NCBI GenBank assembly: GCA_019058245.1
Contig: JAHPZJ010000010.1
Span: 78,224-142,223, forward strand
Direction of reading: 5' to 3'
Source: Promethearchaeota archaeon
GTDB taxonomy: Archaea > Asgardarchaeota > Lokiarchaeia > Sigyniarchaeales > SOKP01
Length of the DNA stretch: 64,000 bases
Positions 34,534 to 43,899 of this stretch are shown here, piece after piece. Made by a program: the position numbers and the translations under genes. The notes under the pieces were generated by a model. That model was not told where the DNA came from, ran no database searches, and saw only the letters and a program-made list of their open reading frames with translations. Numbering within the stretch: the first letter of the stretch is position 1; each line of letters opens with the position of its first letter.

Positions 34534-35427
34534 ATGCTTGAAAAATTAAAAAAAACTTTTTCTTCATTTGTTAATAAAACTTTAACAGAAAAAAAATTAG
34601 AGAATACAATCAATGATTTAAAACTGCTTCTTTTAAGTAATGATGTGGCTGTTGATACGGCTGATGAAATATGTAAAAAGATTACTGAATCTTTTGAAGG
34701 AGAACAATTAGGTCGTTTGAGTTCAACGCGAAAAATATTATTTGAGACTTTAAAAGAGACCATAACTAAGATTCTAACACCAGAAGAAGAAGTTAATTTA
34801 CTTGAAGAAATTAAAAAAAAAAAAGGAAAACCTTATGTAATTGTTTTTCTTGGTGTCAATGGTACAGGAAAAACTACTACTATGGCTAAAATCGCGAATC
34901 TTTTAAAAAATAATGGTTTTTCAATTGTAGCAGCAGCAGCAGATACATTCCGAGCAGCTGCAATTGAACAGTTAAAATATCATATGGATAAGGTAGGAAT
35001 AAGAGTTATAAAACATGAATATAAATCAGATCCTGCTTCCGTCGCCTATGATGCTATTGAACACGCAAAAGCAAAAAATATTGATGTTGTTTTAGTGGAT
35101 ACAGCCGGTAGACAAGTGACAGACAAAAACTTAATGATCGAAATTCAAAAAATATGCAGAATTGCCAAACCTGATTTAATTCTTTTTATAGGTGATAGTT
35201 TAGCAGGAAACGATGCTCTTTTTCAAGCAAAAGAGTTCAATAAACATGTAGGGATTGATGCCAATATTTTGACTAAACTTGATGCTGATGCTAAAGGTGG
35301 CGCTGCCTTATCAATTTCTTTTGAAACCAAGAAGCCAATAATTTTTTGTGGTGTGGGACAAGGTTATAATGATTTAATTCCATTTGATCATGAGATTTTT
35401 ATATCAAATATATTAGAGCAAGAATAA
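34534..35427 (+). CDS. ftsY: Signal recognition particle receptor FtsY
   Basis: The 297-residue SRP GTPase has an N domain (LEKLKKTFSSFVNKTL...LLSNDVAVDTADEI) and G domain: P-loop GVNGTGKTTTMAKIA (about residues 107-121), AAADTFRAAAIEQL, VLVDTAGRQVTDKNL, TKLDADAKGGAALS, and the FtsY-type GVGQGYNDLIPFD. It lacks the acidic A domain of bacterial FtsY, normal for short archaeal forms. It docks SRP-ribosome complexes at the Sec translocon. SecE is encoded next, 61 bases downstream. Confidence 0.96.
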   Translation: MLEKLKKTFSSFVNKTLTEKKLENTINDLKLLLLSNDVAVDTADEICKKITESFEGEQLGRLSSTRKILFETLKETITKILTPEEEVNLLEEIKKKKGKPYVIVFLGVNGTGKTTTMAKIANLLKNNGFSIVAAAADTFRAAAIEQLKYHMDKVGIRVIKHEYKSDPASVAYDAIEHAKAKNIDVVLVDTAGRQVTDKNLMIEIQKICRIAKPDLILFIGDSLAGNDALFQAKEFNKHVGIDANILTKLDADAKGGAALSISFETKKPIIFCGVGQGYNDLIPFDHEIFISNILEQE

Positions 35428-35488
35428 AATGAAATAGAGCTTTGATCTCAAGAGATAAATTTTTATCTGACAGTACTTTATTTTAAGT

Positions 35489-35737
35489 GTGTCAAATTAC
35501 CCGAAATATGATAAATATAATATAGCTAAGAAGAAGAAAAAGGCAGGTTATTATAATAGAATCACAACTTTTTTCCAAAATTCAAGGAGAATATTAAAAG
35601 TAGCATCTAAGCCAAGTAGAAAAGATTACTTCTTAGTTTTCAAAATATGTATCATAGGAATTGCACTTTTAGGTGTTGTTTCATATGTAATTCAATTAAT
35701 CTTTTCTCTTCTTAACATTACTAAATGGGGACAATAA
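35489..35737 (+). CDS. secE: Protein translocase subunit SecE (Sec61 gamma)
   Basis: The 82-residue protein begins at GTG. A basic N-terminal half (KYNIAKKKKKAGYYNRITTFFQNSRRILKVASKPSRKDYF) has the conserved amphipathic helix and KPSR/KD sequence, followed by one membrane segment (FKICIIGIALLGVVSYVIQLIF). This is the Sec61-gamma layout. It ends a run that starts with S19e and converges with dnaG. Confidence 0.92.
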   Translation: MSNYPKYDKYNIAKKKKKAGYYNRITTFFQNSRRILKVASKPSRKDYFLVFKICIIGIALLGVVSYVIQLIFSLLNITKWGQ

Positions 35738-35757
35738 CACTTAAGAGATAAATTCAT

Positions 35758-36942
35758 TTAGAAAAAATGGATTAATATTTGCTCGGGAATAGTTAATTCT
35801 TCTTCTTTATTTTTACATGCAATAAATTTAATTTTCATATTTATTGAGAGAGATAGAAGTCTTTTTGTTAAAATACCATCAATAATTAAAAACTTAGTAT
35901 CTTTAAAGTCTCTAATTTTTTCAAATAGTTCACCCACAGGGATATCAAACAACTTATCAAGATTCTTATTAAATCCAATAGCAAACCCCGCTTCAATATT
36001 CTTAGTTGATTCGATTATAATTCCATCATCCTTAATTTTGAGTTTTTTTAAGATTTTTTGAAAATTATCGGTTGATTCAACAGCTAATTTCTTATTTATT
36101 CCATTTTCTTTTGATATTTTCAGTGATTTTGCTGGCTTTTTATTTTGTAAAGCTTTTATCATTTGTTTTCTGGTTAATTCTTCAACTTCAAATCCATCAG
36201 GAGCTCTAGTAACAGAATTAATCTTAGTCACTTGTAAAAGTTCATTAAGGATAATTGTTCCCCCCCTATCTCCATCTACAAAAGCTGTAACTGATTTCTT
36301 TTGCTTAGCTAATTTGATTACAGATTTGGGTACATGAGTTCCTTGAACTGCTATAGTATTTTTAATACCAATTCTTAATAAATTAAGAACATCAGCTCGA
36401 CCCTCAACAATAATCAATTCTGGATTTGATTCCACTTCTGGACCTGCTGGAAGATTTTCAGGACCCCAAGAAATTATTTCTCCAAGTTTAATATCTGTAT
36501 CGATTTGTTCTTCAATTTCACTCTGATCTAATGATTTTTGATCCCATTCTTTTAAAAGTTCGGCGGCTCTTTCAATAATTTTTTGCCTTTTAGTTTCTCT
36601 TACATCTCGAATTTCAATTAGTTTAATTTCAGCTTCGCAAGGACCAACTCGAGAAACCGTCTCTACAGTAGCGGCTAAAAGAGCAGTCTCCCTTCTGGTT
36701 AATGATGATGGAATGTTAATGGTACCTTCTGAAATTCCTTCTTTAGATTCATTTTCCACTTCAATTCTTCCAATACGTCCTGATTTCTGTAGATCTCTTA
36801 AATCTAGATCTAAAAGTAATCCTTCTGTTTGTCCAAATATTGCCCCGACAATATCTGACTTCTCTACAACTCCTTTAATTTTGAATTTGACTTCAATAAT
36901 ATATTTTGTTGTAAATTCATTTTGGCTTGTAATTTTGACCAC
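35758..36942 (-). CDS. dnaG: Archaeal DnaG-like primase/exosome subunit
   Basis: The 394-residue protein has the archaeal DnaG layout. The N-terminal domain includes TKYIIEVKFKIKGVVEKSDIVGAIFGQTEGLLLDLDLRDLQKSGRIGRI. The central Toprim domain includes ELIIVEGRADVLNLLRIGIKNTIAVQGTHVPKSV and VTAFVDGDRGGTIILNELLQ, with the Glu and D-x-D metal ligands. The C-terminal tail (ELFEKIRDFKDTKFLIIDGIL) is normal. Archaeal DnaG associates with the exosome and can make RNA primers. Start codon at MVKITSQNEF. Convergent to secE, 20 bases apart. Confidence 0.95.
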   Translation of the reverse strand: MVKITSQNEFTTKYIIEVKFKIKGVVEKSDIVGAIFGQTEGLLLDLDLRDLQKSGRIGRIEVENESKEGISEGTINIPSSLTRRETALLAATVETVSRVGPCEAEIKLIEIRDVRETKRQKIIERAAELLKEWDQKSLDQSEIEEQIDTDIKLGEIISWGPENLPAGPEVESNPELIIVEGRADVLNLLRIGIKNTIAVQGTHVPKSVIKLAKQKKSVTAFVDGDRGGTIILNELLQVTKINSVTRAPDGFEVEELTRKQMIKALQNKKPAKSLKISKENGINKKLAVESTDNFQKILKKLKIKDDGIIIESTKNIEAGFAIGFNKNLDKLFDIPVGELFEKIRDFKDTKFLIIDGILTKRLLSLSINMKIKFIACKNKEEELTIPEQILIHFF

Positions 36943-37489
36943 TTCCTTTTCTATTTTAATAATTTTTTATTTGTTCAATAAAACAGAACTTAAAGGAAGT
37001 CTTATGAAATAGAAGTAGAATCTAGCAAAATGGAATAGAAATCATTCCATTATAGTTTTATCTAATTGAATTCTATATTATTTTATCATTTAAGATATTA
37101 TTATAAATTATTATTAAACTTGAATTATAAAACTACTTCTTATTTATAATTATATTTCTTACTTGTAAGTTTGATTTACTGAACTCTTTATTTTTTTATT
37201 TTTTTTTTATTAACTACTTAATCGTTTTAATTAATTGGTGAAAATTTTTAATTCTTTTATTTGGAAATTTAATAATATAAATGTAATATTATGATTGGTT
37301 ATTATTTTTATAATATAATAAATAATTTTGATAACATTTACTATTATATCTACTAAAAATTATTTAACCAATTTATTTTTTTGCTAATTGGAAAAAAATT
37401 ATCGTGATTTGTCGATCTATTTAGTTAGTTTTTTATGTTATTTTTATTTTTGATATTATAAATTATAGGTTTCAAACCAAGTTTAAAAT
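36943..37489. other. Long AT-rich gene-less stretch
   Basis: These ~550 bases lie between the divergent dnaG and Get3/ArsA starts. No credible gene is seen on either strand. One hairpin is visible (37029-37051). The last 100 bases should hold the promoter for the ATPase. Confidence 0.5.
37029..37051. repeat. Perfect 8-bp inverted repeat AATGGAAT-N7-ATTCCATT
   Basis: The two arms are exact complements separated by seven bases. It lies about 90 bases upstream of the dnaG start and far from the ATPase start. It may be a regulator site or RNA hairpin. It may also be chance in long AT-rich DNA. Confidence 0.4.
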
Positions 37490-38515
37490 ATGGAGAAAAT
37501 CATAGTTTTAGGAGGAAAAGGAGGAGTCGGGAAGAGTTCTATTAGTGCTGCTACAGCTGTGTTACTTTCAGATCTACTTCCTGAGAAAAAAATTTTACTT
37601 ATTTCTTTTGATATGGCCCATAACCTTAGTGATTTATTCAAATTAAAAATTGGAGATAAACTAACATTATTAAATAAAAATTTATGGGGTATTGAACCCG
37701 ATGCGGATAGTTATGCTAAGAAATATACAAAGGATTTAATAGAAAAAATGAAAACCCTTACAAGACAAATGCCACTTGTAGGAATGCTACCTCAAATTGA
37801 AAAATTTATAGATAAAACATTTACTGCTGATTCCATTCCATTGGCTTTAAAAAATGCTATGTTTTTTCAACAAATACTAGATGCTGAGGATATTAATACT
37901 CAAAATATTCAATTTGATATTATAATTGCAGATTTTCCCCCTACAGCAAACATGATTACTCTTTTTGAAATACCTGAAGATCAAGTAAAAGTAGTGCTCA
38001 AATACTCATTAAATTTCTATAATTCTATTAAAGGTGCTATTCGAAATATCTCAAAAATGTGGAGAAATATAGTTAAACCTTTTGATGATCAAGAGGAAAG
38101 AAGAGAGTTAGGGAAAGATATTTTCAACATGATTGTTGAATTAGAAAAGCGTGGAGAACGAATCTCAGACCTAATTCACAATATTGGATCACTTAGACTA
38201 GTAACTATAGCTGAAAAACCAAGTTTTGAAGAAATCAAAAGAGCTAGAGATTTAACACAGCGTTATATTAAATTAGAGGGTATCCATATAAATATGATTA
38301 TCCCGGAACCAAAAAAATGTGATTTTTGCGAAAAAATTAGAAATCTTCAACTTAGCTATACTACCGCAATTAAAAAAGAATTTAAAAAATTAAAAATCTG
38401 GCAATCAGAAAAACTTAAAGAAGAACCGATAGGATTAGATGGTTTGAGAGCTCTTGCTTATGAAGTTTATGGAGATAATATTAGTGCTGAGGAGATTTTA
38501 AAGCCTAAGATGTAA
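37490..38515 (+). CDS. Get3/ArsA-type ATPase
   Basis: The 341-residue protein has the deviant P-loop GGKGGVGKSS (residues 8-17), Switch region SFDMAHNLSDLF, and IIADFPPTANMI. A CDFCEKIR segment near residue 279 gives the zinc CxxC of the Get3 dimer. ArsA relatives instead carry tandem ATPase halves and metalloid cysteines not seen here. It is therefore a probable tail-anchored-protein targeting ATPase. It stands alone, with a long upstream region, and is followed by a TIGR04076-like gene. Confidence 0.88.
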   Translation: MEKIIVLGGKGGVGKSSISAATAVLLSDLLPEKKILLISFDMAHNLSDLFKLKIGDKLTLLNKNLWGIEPDADSYAKKYTKDLIEKMKTLTRQMPLVGMLPQIEKFIDKTFTADSIPLALKNAMFFQQILDAEDINTQNIQFDIIIADFPPTANMITLFEIPEDQVKVVLKYSLNFYNSIKGAIRNISKMWRNIVKPFDDQEERRELGKDIFNMIVELEKRGERISDLIHNIGSLRLVTIAEKPSFEEIKRARDLTQRYIKLEGIHINMIIPEPKKCDFCEKIRNLQLSYTTAIKKEFKKLKIWQSEKLKEEPIGLDGLRALAYEVYGDNISAEEILKPKM

Positions 38516-38661
38516 TTTCCGACAAAGTGAGTAATTTTTTATCTTTAGTATGGATTAAGAGCTTTTATTTTTAACTTAAAATTAGTTTTCTATTTCATGT
38601 AAATCTTTTTGAAATAGAATATATTTTGTAAAACTAAAAAGTTAAGATTATTAAGCGAAAA

Positions 38662-39120
38662 GTGAGGTTAATTATGAAAATAACTGATGATATGAAGAAT
38701 AATATAAAGGAACATTATGGATATACAGATGAGGAATTAGAAACTTTATTTGAAAATCCTAGAAATATTGAGGCAATTTCAAAATCATTGGGATTATTAG
38801 ATCGAACTATCGTAATTGAAGTCGTTTGCTCTCATGGTTGTACTGCGCAACATAAAATAGGAGATAAATTTTATTTTAATGGAATAGGACAATTACTTAC
38901 AAGGTATTGTCCTAAAAAAATTTGTATATATGCTTTAAGTGCATTAGACCATTTAATCTTTGCTGCAAATGAATTGTATTATGCGGGTGTTGATTCTAAT
39001 GAAATGAGGTTTAAACGTGCTGACTGTAAAGCCGATGTTGGTTTAAAGTGTGGAGGATTTGGTAAAATAGTAATGGAAATTAAAGTTGAAGATAGAAAAA
39101 AAATTCAAATTGGAAAATAA
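38662..39120 (+). CDS. TIGR04076-family protein
   Basis: The likely start is the ATG at MKITDDMKNN (38674), giving 148 residues. Features are VVCSHGCTAQHKIGDKFYFNGIGQLL, CPKKICIYALSALDHLIFAANELYYAG, and MRFKRADCKADVGLKCGGFGKIVMEI. The conserved cysteines (C-x3-C, C-x4-C, C-x7-C spacing) match the TIGR04076 family, of unknown function, possibly metal-binding. Confidence 0.82.
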   Translation: MRLIMKITDDMKNNIKEHYGYTDEELETLFENPRNIEAISKSLGLLDRTIVIEVVCSHGCTAQHKIGDKFYFNGIGQLLTRYCPKKICIYALSALDHLIFAANELYYAGVDSNEMRFKRADCKADVGLKCGGFGKIVMEIKVEDRKKIQIGK

Positions 39121-39293
39121 ATAATTTTAAGGATTCTAGAGAAATAAAAACCTAAAATTTATTTTTTTTATGATAAGTTATGGAATAGTTTTTTTATTAT
39201 TTTAGAAATAAGGGGAAGGATATAAATTTTTTAAGATCCTGATCTATTTTTTGTTGTATTGCTTGATTCTTAATTAAGAAATTCATTAATATT

Positions 39294-40448
39294 TTACTTA
39301 TTCATCTTTCTTTTTCTTGCAAGTTCCATAGATTTATTTAATATACCATTAAAAAGCTCTACATTTTTAAATAAATTGATTTCCTCACCACAGCTCATCC
39401 TTAGTAGTTCTAATACAGATAAAACCTTGTATTTTTTCATTTGAATTCGATAATCAAATGCAAAAGTAGAAATACACCCGGGGCAAGTATTAATTATATA
39501 TTTGGTATTTGCTTTCTTAAATTCTCTAAATCTTTTCGTTCGGATTTTTTCCATAAGGTTTCGATTCAATAAACTAAGAGACAAACCGCAACATAACGCA
39601 TTCTCACGATTATGCTCTAATTCTATTATTTCACAACCAGTTAGTTCAACAATTTTTCGAGGATAATCCAATAACTCGGGGTATTTTTTTACAACACAAG
39701 AATCATGAAAAGCGACTTTGAGATTCAATTTATTTGTTATTTTTAAATCACCTGCTTCAATTGCTTTCACAATATATTCCCAAATTGAAATTACCTCAAA
39801 ATCATTAGAAATTCTTTTATATTCAGTTTTATAAGCTTCATAACATTCATTACAAAAAAGAATTAATCGTTTAGCTCCTAAGCTAGAAAATCTAGAATAT
39901 AAATGATCTTCAAAGTCAATATTCGGAAGAGGCATACACGCTCTATGATAAACTTCACCACAACAAAAATCAATACCTCCTACAAGAGTCTTTCCTTCTA
40001 ATAACCCTTCAAGTGTAGGATTTTTATATAGATATTGCATAAGATACGAAATTGCGCACCCCAATACAACCAGTTCTTCAGATTTCGAAGGTGATTTCCA
40101 TTCTTCCAAATTCTTTGCTTCTTCAGGACTCATCATTACTTTTTCATAAAATTTATAAACATTTGGTTTATTAAATGGGAATATAAATTTACTTGAACTT
40201 CGAATTTTGCCATTTTCCTCTAATTCTTTTATTTTTGCTAATTTCAGTTCTTTAATTAAATATGATGGAGTTAAATCATTAGGACAATTTAAATCGCAGG
40301 TTCCACAAATTGCACATTGGTCAACAATAAAACTCGATCCATTAATAAGATTCTCAATTTCTTCCATAGCTTGATCGATATTCAAATCTATTATAGGACA
40401 GCTTTCTAAGCATACTCCACATCTTACACACTCATTTAAATCAAACAT
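39294..40448 (-). CDS. Ferredoxin-CCG (HdrD/GlpC-like) protein
   Basis: The 384-residue protein starts with two [4Fe-4S] motifs, CVRCGVCLESCP and CAICGTCDLNCP. Two cysteine-rich CCG domains follow: GIDFCCGEVYHRACM with LFCNECYEAYKTEY, and ENALCCGLSLSLLNRN with NTCPGCISTFAFD. This is the plan of heterodisulfide-reductase HdrD / glycerol-3-phosphate dehydrogenase GlpC / lactate oxidase LldE-type proteins, which pass electrons to a disulfide or quinone. No flavoprotein partner is adjacent. Confidence 0.88.
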   Translation of the reverse strand: MFDLNECVRCGVCLESCPIIDLNIDQAMEEIENLINGSSFIVDQCAICGTCDLNCPNDLTPSYLIKELKLAKIKELEENGKIRSSSKFIFPFNKPNVYKFYEKVMMSPEEAKNLEEWKSPSKSEELVVLGCAISYLMQYLYKNPTLEGLLEGKTLVGGIDFCCGEVYHRACMPLPNIDFEDHLYSRFSSLGAKRLILFCNECYEAYKTEYKRISNDFEVISIWEYIVKAIEAGDLKITNKLNLKVAFHDSCVVKKYPELLDYPRKIVELTGCEIIELEHNRENALCCGLSLSLLNRNLMEKIRTKRFREFKKANTKYIINTCPGCISTFAFDYRIQMKKYKVLSVLELLRMSCGEEINLFKNVELFNGILNKSMELARKRKMNK

Positions 40449-40587
40449 AATTACTTATACTATTGATTTGGTATTATCAGTATTTTTTATTAATAAAAAT
40501 ATTTGATAATTCTAATAATAAAACATTTTTAAATAAATTAAAGGTAATTTTGAAAGAATAGATGAAAAATAAAAAATATTGACTATT

Positions 40588-40685
40588 TATGGCCCCTCAA
40601 AAAAAACAGTGGATGTAGTTATATTGTTCCTCGGTCAGTTTATCAATCTCAACGCCCTTTGATTGCAGTTTTAGGAATCCTATCA
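40588..40685 (-). pseudogene. Remnant of a second ahcY 3' end
   Basis: On the minus strand this stretch reads LKLQSKGVEIDKLTEEQYNY then IHCFF and a stop. The intact ahcY tail is LKLQSMGVEIDKLTEEQYNY then IHGFLEGT. The DNA is clearly alike to 42481-42577 along ~95 bases, with scattered changes. It has no upstream gene body, so it is a relic. It lies on the far side of the MFS gene from ahcY and in the same orientation, which makes it a direct repeat flanking that gene. Confidence 0.82.
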
Positions 40686-40929
40686 TAAATACATAAGAAA
40701 TATTCCAATTATTTTGGAGCGTTAAGTAAAAGAGCTCTATATTCGCCAGAACTCGAAAAAATGTTGGAAAAGATCATTAGTAGTTCATTATAGGAGAAAC
40801 TGAATCAGAGAAAAAAAGATATCTCTATTTTACTTGTACTATTCTATTTTTATGAATAAATCATTAGAAAAATCTTTTTATTATAGAAGAAGTTTGAATT
40901 CATAATCCTATAAATAAGGAATTATTAAA

Positions 40930-42375
40930 ATGGTACGTTATAAGTGGACTGTATTAATAATAACGACTATTGGAGTATTTATGTCTTCTTTAGATGCAAG
41001 TATCGTAAATATTGCGATACCTTCTCTTTCAAGAGATTTAAAAACATCATTTGAAGTTGTCCAATGGATTCCGATAATATATTTGTTAGTTCAAGCAGTT
41101 ACGCTCATCGGTTTCGGGAGATTATCGGACTTAAAAGGAAGAAAATTATTTTTTTTGTTTGGAATCTTTCTTTTTACATTTGCAAGTTTTTTTTCTACAT
41201 TTGCAGCCTCTGGAATTATATTAGTAATTTTTAGAGCTATCCAAGGTCTTGGTAGTTCCTTTATATCAGCGAATGCTCCTTCTATGATAACAGACATTTT
41301 TCCTCGAGAAGAGACTGGTAAAGCGTTAGGTATTAATGTTGCAACTATATATTTAGGATTAATTATTGGACCCGTTTTAGGAGGAATAATTGTCCAATTT
41401 TCCACTTGGAGGCTTATATTCTTTATAAACGTTCCAATAGGATTTATACTCATAATTGTGGGATGGTTTAAGCTAAGAAAAGTAAATCCGGGAATAAAAG
41501 AAGAGAGATTTGATATTTGGGGGACACTACTCTTTATGTCATTCTTAGTTACTTTGCTTTTAGCATTGACCATCGCTAACCTAGTTGGATGGGGTTCTAT
41601 TCAAGTTATTTTATTATTGATTATTTCAACATCAAGTATTATCTTATTCATTTATATAGAAAGTAAAGCAAAATATCCATTATTTAAACTAAGTTTATTT
41701 AGAAGAAATAGAGTGTTTTCATTTGCTAATTTTGCCGCTTTATTCAATTATACAGCAATATCTGGGGTTAGTTTTTTACTTTCAATATATCTTCAATCAA
41801 TATTAGGAATCTCGCCTGCTATTACGGCTTTATTTTTATTACCGACAACAATTACAATGGCCAGTATAGCCCCATTAAGTGGGAGATTTTCAGATAAATG
41901 GGGAACTAGGATTTTAACGACGTTAGGTATGGTTATTATGGCGATTGGATATGTCATTTTAAGTATATTTATAAGATTTTTACCTATAATATATATTCTA
42001 ATAACCCAATTTGTGGTTGGATTTGGGATTGGACTATTCTCTTCTCCGAATAATTCTGCTATCATGAATGCTGTAGAACCAAAAGATCACGGGATTGCTG
42101 CTGGAACTCTTTCTACCATGCGTGTGGTTGGACAATCAATTAGCGTAGCATTATTAAGTGCAATATTAACTCTTTTCATCCCTCTCTCCATTCTAAATCC
42201 AATATTATCAAATTCAACATTACTAACAGATCCTACTGCAAAACAAGAATTCATAATAGGTATGCAAATTTTATTAATTGTTTCATCAATAATTTGCTTT
42301 ATTGGGGCTTTCTTGTCATATATGAGAGGGAAAAAAGCTTTAAATGACAATATTGATTTTAAAAAAGCTATATAA
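40930..42375 (+). CDS. MFS exporter, DHA2 (14-TMS) family
   Basis: The 481-residue protein has about fourteen membrane segments and the MFS signatures. LDASIVNIAIPSLSRDL is in helix 1, motif A is GFGRLSDLKGRK (about residues 58-69), FRAIQGLGSSFISANAPSMI covers helices 4-5, and GPVLGGIIVQFSTWRLIFFINVPIG is motif C. This matches EmrB/QacA drug-proton antiporters. Copies of the ahcY tail lie on both sides (40588-40685 and the intact gene at 42480), so it probably came in by a duplication or insertion event beside ahcY. The substrate is unknown. Confidence 0.9.
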   Translation: MVRYKWTVLIITTIGVFMSSLDASIVNIAIPSLSRDLKTSFEVVQWIPIIYLLVQAVTLIGFGRLSDLKGRKLFFLFGIFLFTFASFFSTFAASGIILVIFRAIQGLGSSFISANAPSMITDIFPREETGKALGINVATIYLGLIIGPVLGGIIVQFSTWRLIFFINVPIGFILIIVGWFKLRKVNPGIKEERFDIWGTLLFMSFLVTLLLALTIANLVGWGSIQVILLLIISTSSIILFIYIESKAKYPLFKLSLFRRNRVFSFANFAALFNYTAISGVSFLLSIYLQSILGISPAITALFLLPTTITMASIAPLSGRFSDKWGTRILTTLGMVIMAIGYVILSIFIRFLPIIYILITQFVVGFGIGLFSSPNNSAIMNAVEPKDHGIAAGTLSTMRVVGQSISVALLSAILTLFIPLSILNPILSNSTLLTDPTAKQEFIIGMQILLIVSSIICFIGAFLSYMRGKKALNDNIDFKKAI

Positions 42376-42479
42376 ATTCCAATTTAATACTCAAAATTAA
42401 AATATAATATTTCGGAAGCAGAATTTGAAATTGAAAAGATATTAAAAAAATAAAAAAAATTGCTTTCAAAAATGATTAT

Positions 42480-43780
42480 TCATGTCCCCTCAAGAAAACC
42501 GTGGATATAATTATATTGCTCTTCAGTTAGTTTATCAATCTCAACGCCCATGGATTGAAGTTTTAAAAAGCCCACCATGTCATCTATCTCTACTGGAACA
42601 TCTATCATTCCTGACTTTAATTTATCTTTATTTTTTACGATATACTCAGACATTAAAGATTGTAAGCCAAATGACATATCCATGACTTCAGCGGGATGCC
42701 CTTCAGAGAGCACTAAATTAGCCAAGCGTCCTTTTGCAAGTAAATATACTTTCTTACCATTAGGCATTAGCAGTTCTTCTACATTTGAACGAATAGGTTT
42801 TATCTCCTTTGCGTAATCGTAGAGCTCTTTAGTTGGAATTTATTGATTTAACACGAAATATGTGCAAAATTTTCAATATCAAAGTGCCCTAAATTACCCA
42901 AAATAACTCCCTCCTTCAATTTGTCGAACACTTCTTTTCTCGGAGCAATGACATGTTTACATCCTGTAGCAGTTAGAATTATATCTGCGTCCTGTAAAGC
43001 TTTCTCAATAGGCATAACTTGATAACCTGAGAATTTAGCTTGGAGGGCCTTAATTGGATCAACTTCAGTTACAATTACATTCGCACCAAGACCCCTTGCC
43101 CTCAAAGCCATCCCACTACTGCAATGTCCATATCCAGCAATAACTACATTCTTTCCAGCAAAAAGAACATGCATTCCATAAATTGCAGAAACTATACCTT
43201 GACCTGTACCTAATTCATTATCAAATTGATTCTTACATCGAGCATCATTAACAGGAAATAGTGGCACTTTTAATACTCCTTGTTTATCCATTGCCCTGAA
43301 TCTTTTAACTCCAGTGGTAGTTTCTTCCTGACACGCAAGAATGTTATCAGAATTTATAAGATTTTCATATTCTTGATGAGCAGTGACTATCATATCACCG
43401 CCATCATCTATCAATATATTTGGTTTGGCGTCTAAACATTTCCTTATACACCAATAGAATTCTTCATCAGTATTACCATGCCAAGCAAAGACATTAATTC
43501 CTTCCTTTATTAATGCTGCAGCTACATCATCCTGAGTTGATAAAGGGTTACTACCGCACAGATAGACTTCAGCACCACCCGCTTTAAGAGTCAAAGCAAG
43601 ATTACCCGTTTCTTTCGTTACATGTAAACAACCAGCTACTGTTATATCCTTTAGTGGTTTTTCTTTTTGAAATCTTTCACGAATCACCTTAGCAGTTACA
43701 GGCATTTTACTTTCTGCAATATACAGTGCTTCTTTTCCTTTTTCAGCTAGACTTTCATCAGCTACTTTATAATTGACCAT
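42480..43780 (-). CDS. ahcY: S-adenosylhomocysteinase interrupted by a 32-nt BHB-like intron
   Basis: The first 910 bases encode the N-terminal part (MVNYKVADESLAEKGK..., HVTKETGNLALTLKAGGAEV, IDDGGDMI, QEETTTGVKRFRAM, NAD loop VVIAGYGHCSSGMALRARGLGA). It reads through GNLGHFDIE and then runs out at HISC-stop. The last 359 bases, in another frame, encode IPTKELYDYAKEIKPIRSN onward, LMPNGKKVYLLAKGRL and EGHPAEVMDMSFG. Removing 32 bases (42839-42870) joins them with no missing residue, giving 422 residues, the usual length. The enzyme splits S-adenosylhomocysteine to adenosine and homocysteine. An Lrp-like gene diverges from it. Confidence 0.88.
42839..42870 (-). other. Predicted 32-nt bulge-helix-bulge-like intron in ahcY mRNA
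   Basis: In order, the RNA can form TTTGA/TCCAA (one mismatch, outer), TATTGA/TCAATA (6 bp, central, exon-intron), and TTTTGCAC/GTGTTAAA (one mismatch and one G-U, internal). The internal loop is 7 bases, with three-base bulges AAA and AAT. Cutting each bulge after its second base (AA|A and AA|T) and joining gives GAT ATT GAA A+TT CCA ACT, which restores the frame exactly. The central helix is 6 bp rather than 4 bp, so the motif is relaxed. It resembles the four tRNA introns here in size (28-33). Confidence 0.72.
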
Positions 43781-43899
43781 TTAAATCACTTTATTTTTTG
43801 TAAGAATATTAATTTTAATTAATTAATAAAACTTTTTTTGGTCAAGTGCAATTAATTTATATATAATATTTAACATTTAATTAATAATAAGAAAAAAAA

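Noticed and set aside
41091..41573. Minus-strand 160-residue frame inside the MFS exporter gene
   Set aside because: Shadow of a well-conserved 14-helix transporter.
42482..42816. Open frames on the plus strand over the ahcY 3' end
   Set aside because: They are shadows of ahcY. The minus-strand protein is strongly conserved over the same bases.
42839..42870. Explanation of the ahcY break as a simple one-base sequencing error or programmed frameshift
   Set aside because: Neither adding nor deleting one base gives the family sequence, since both frames have stops in the 32-nt segment. Only removal of the whole segment does.
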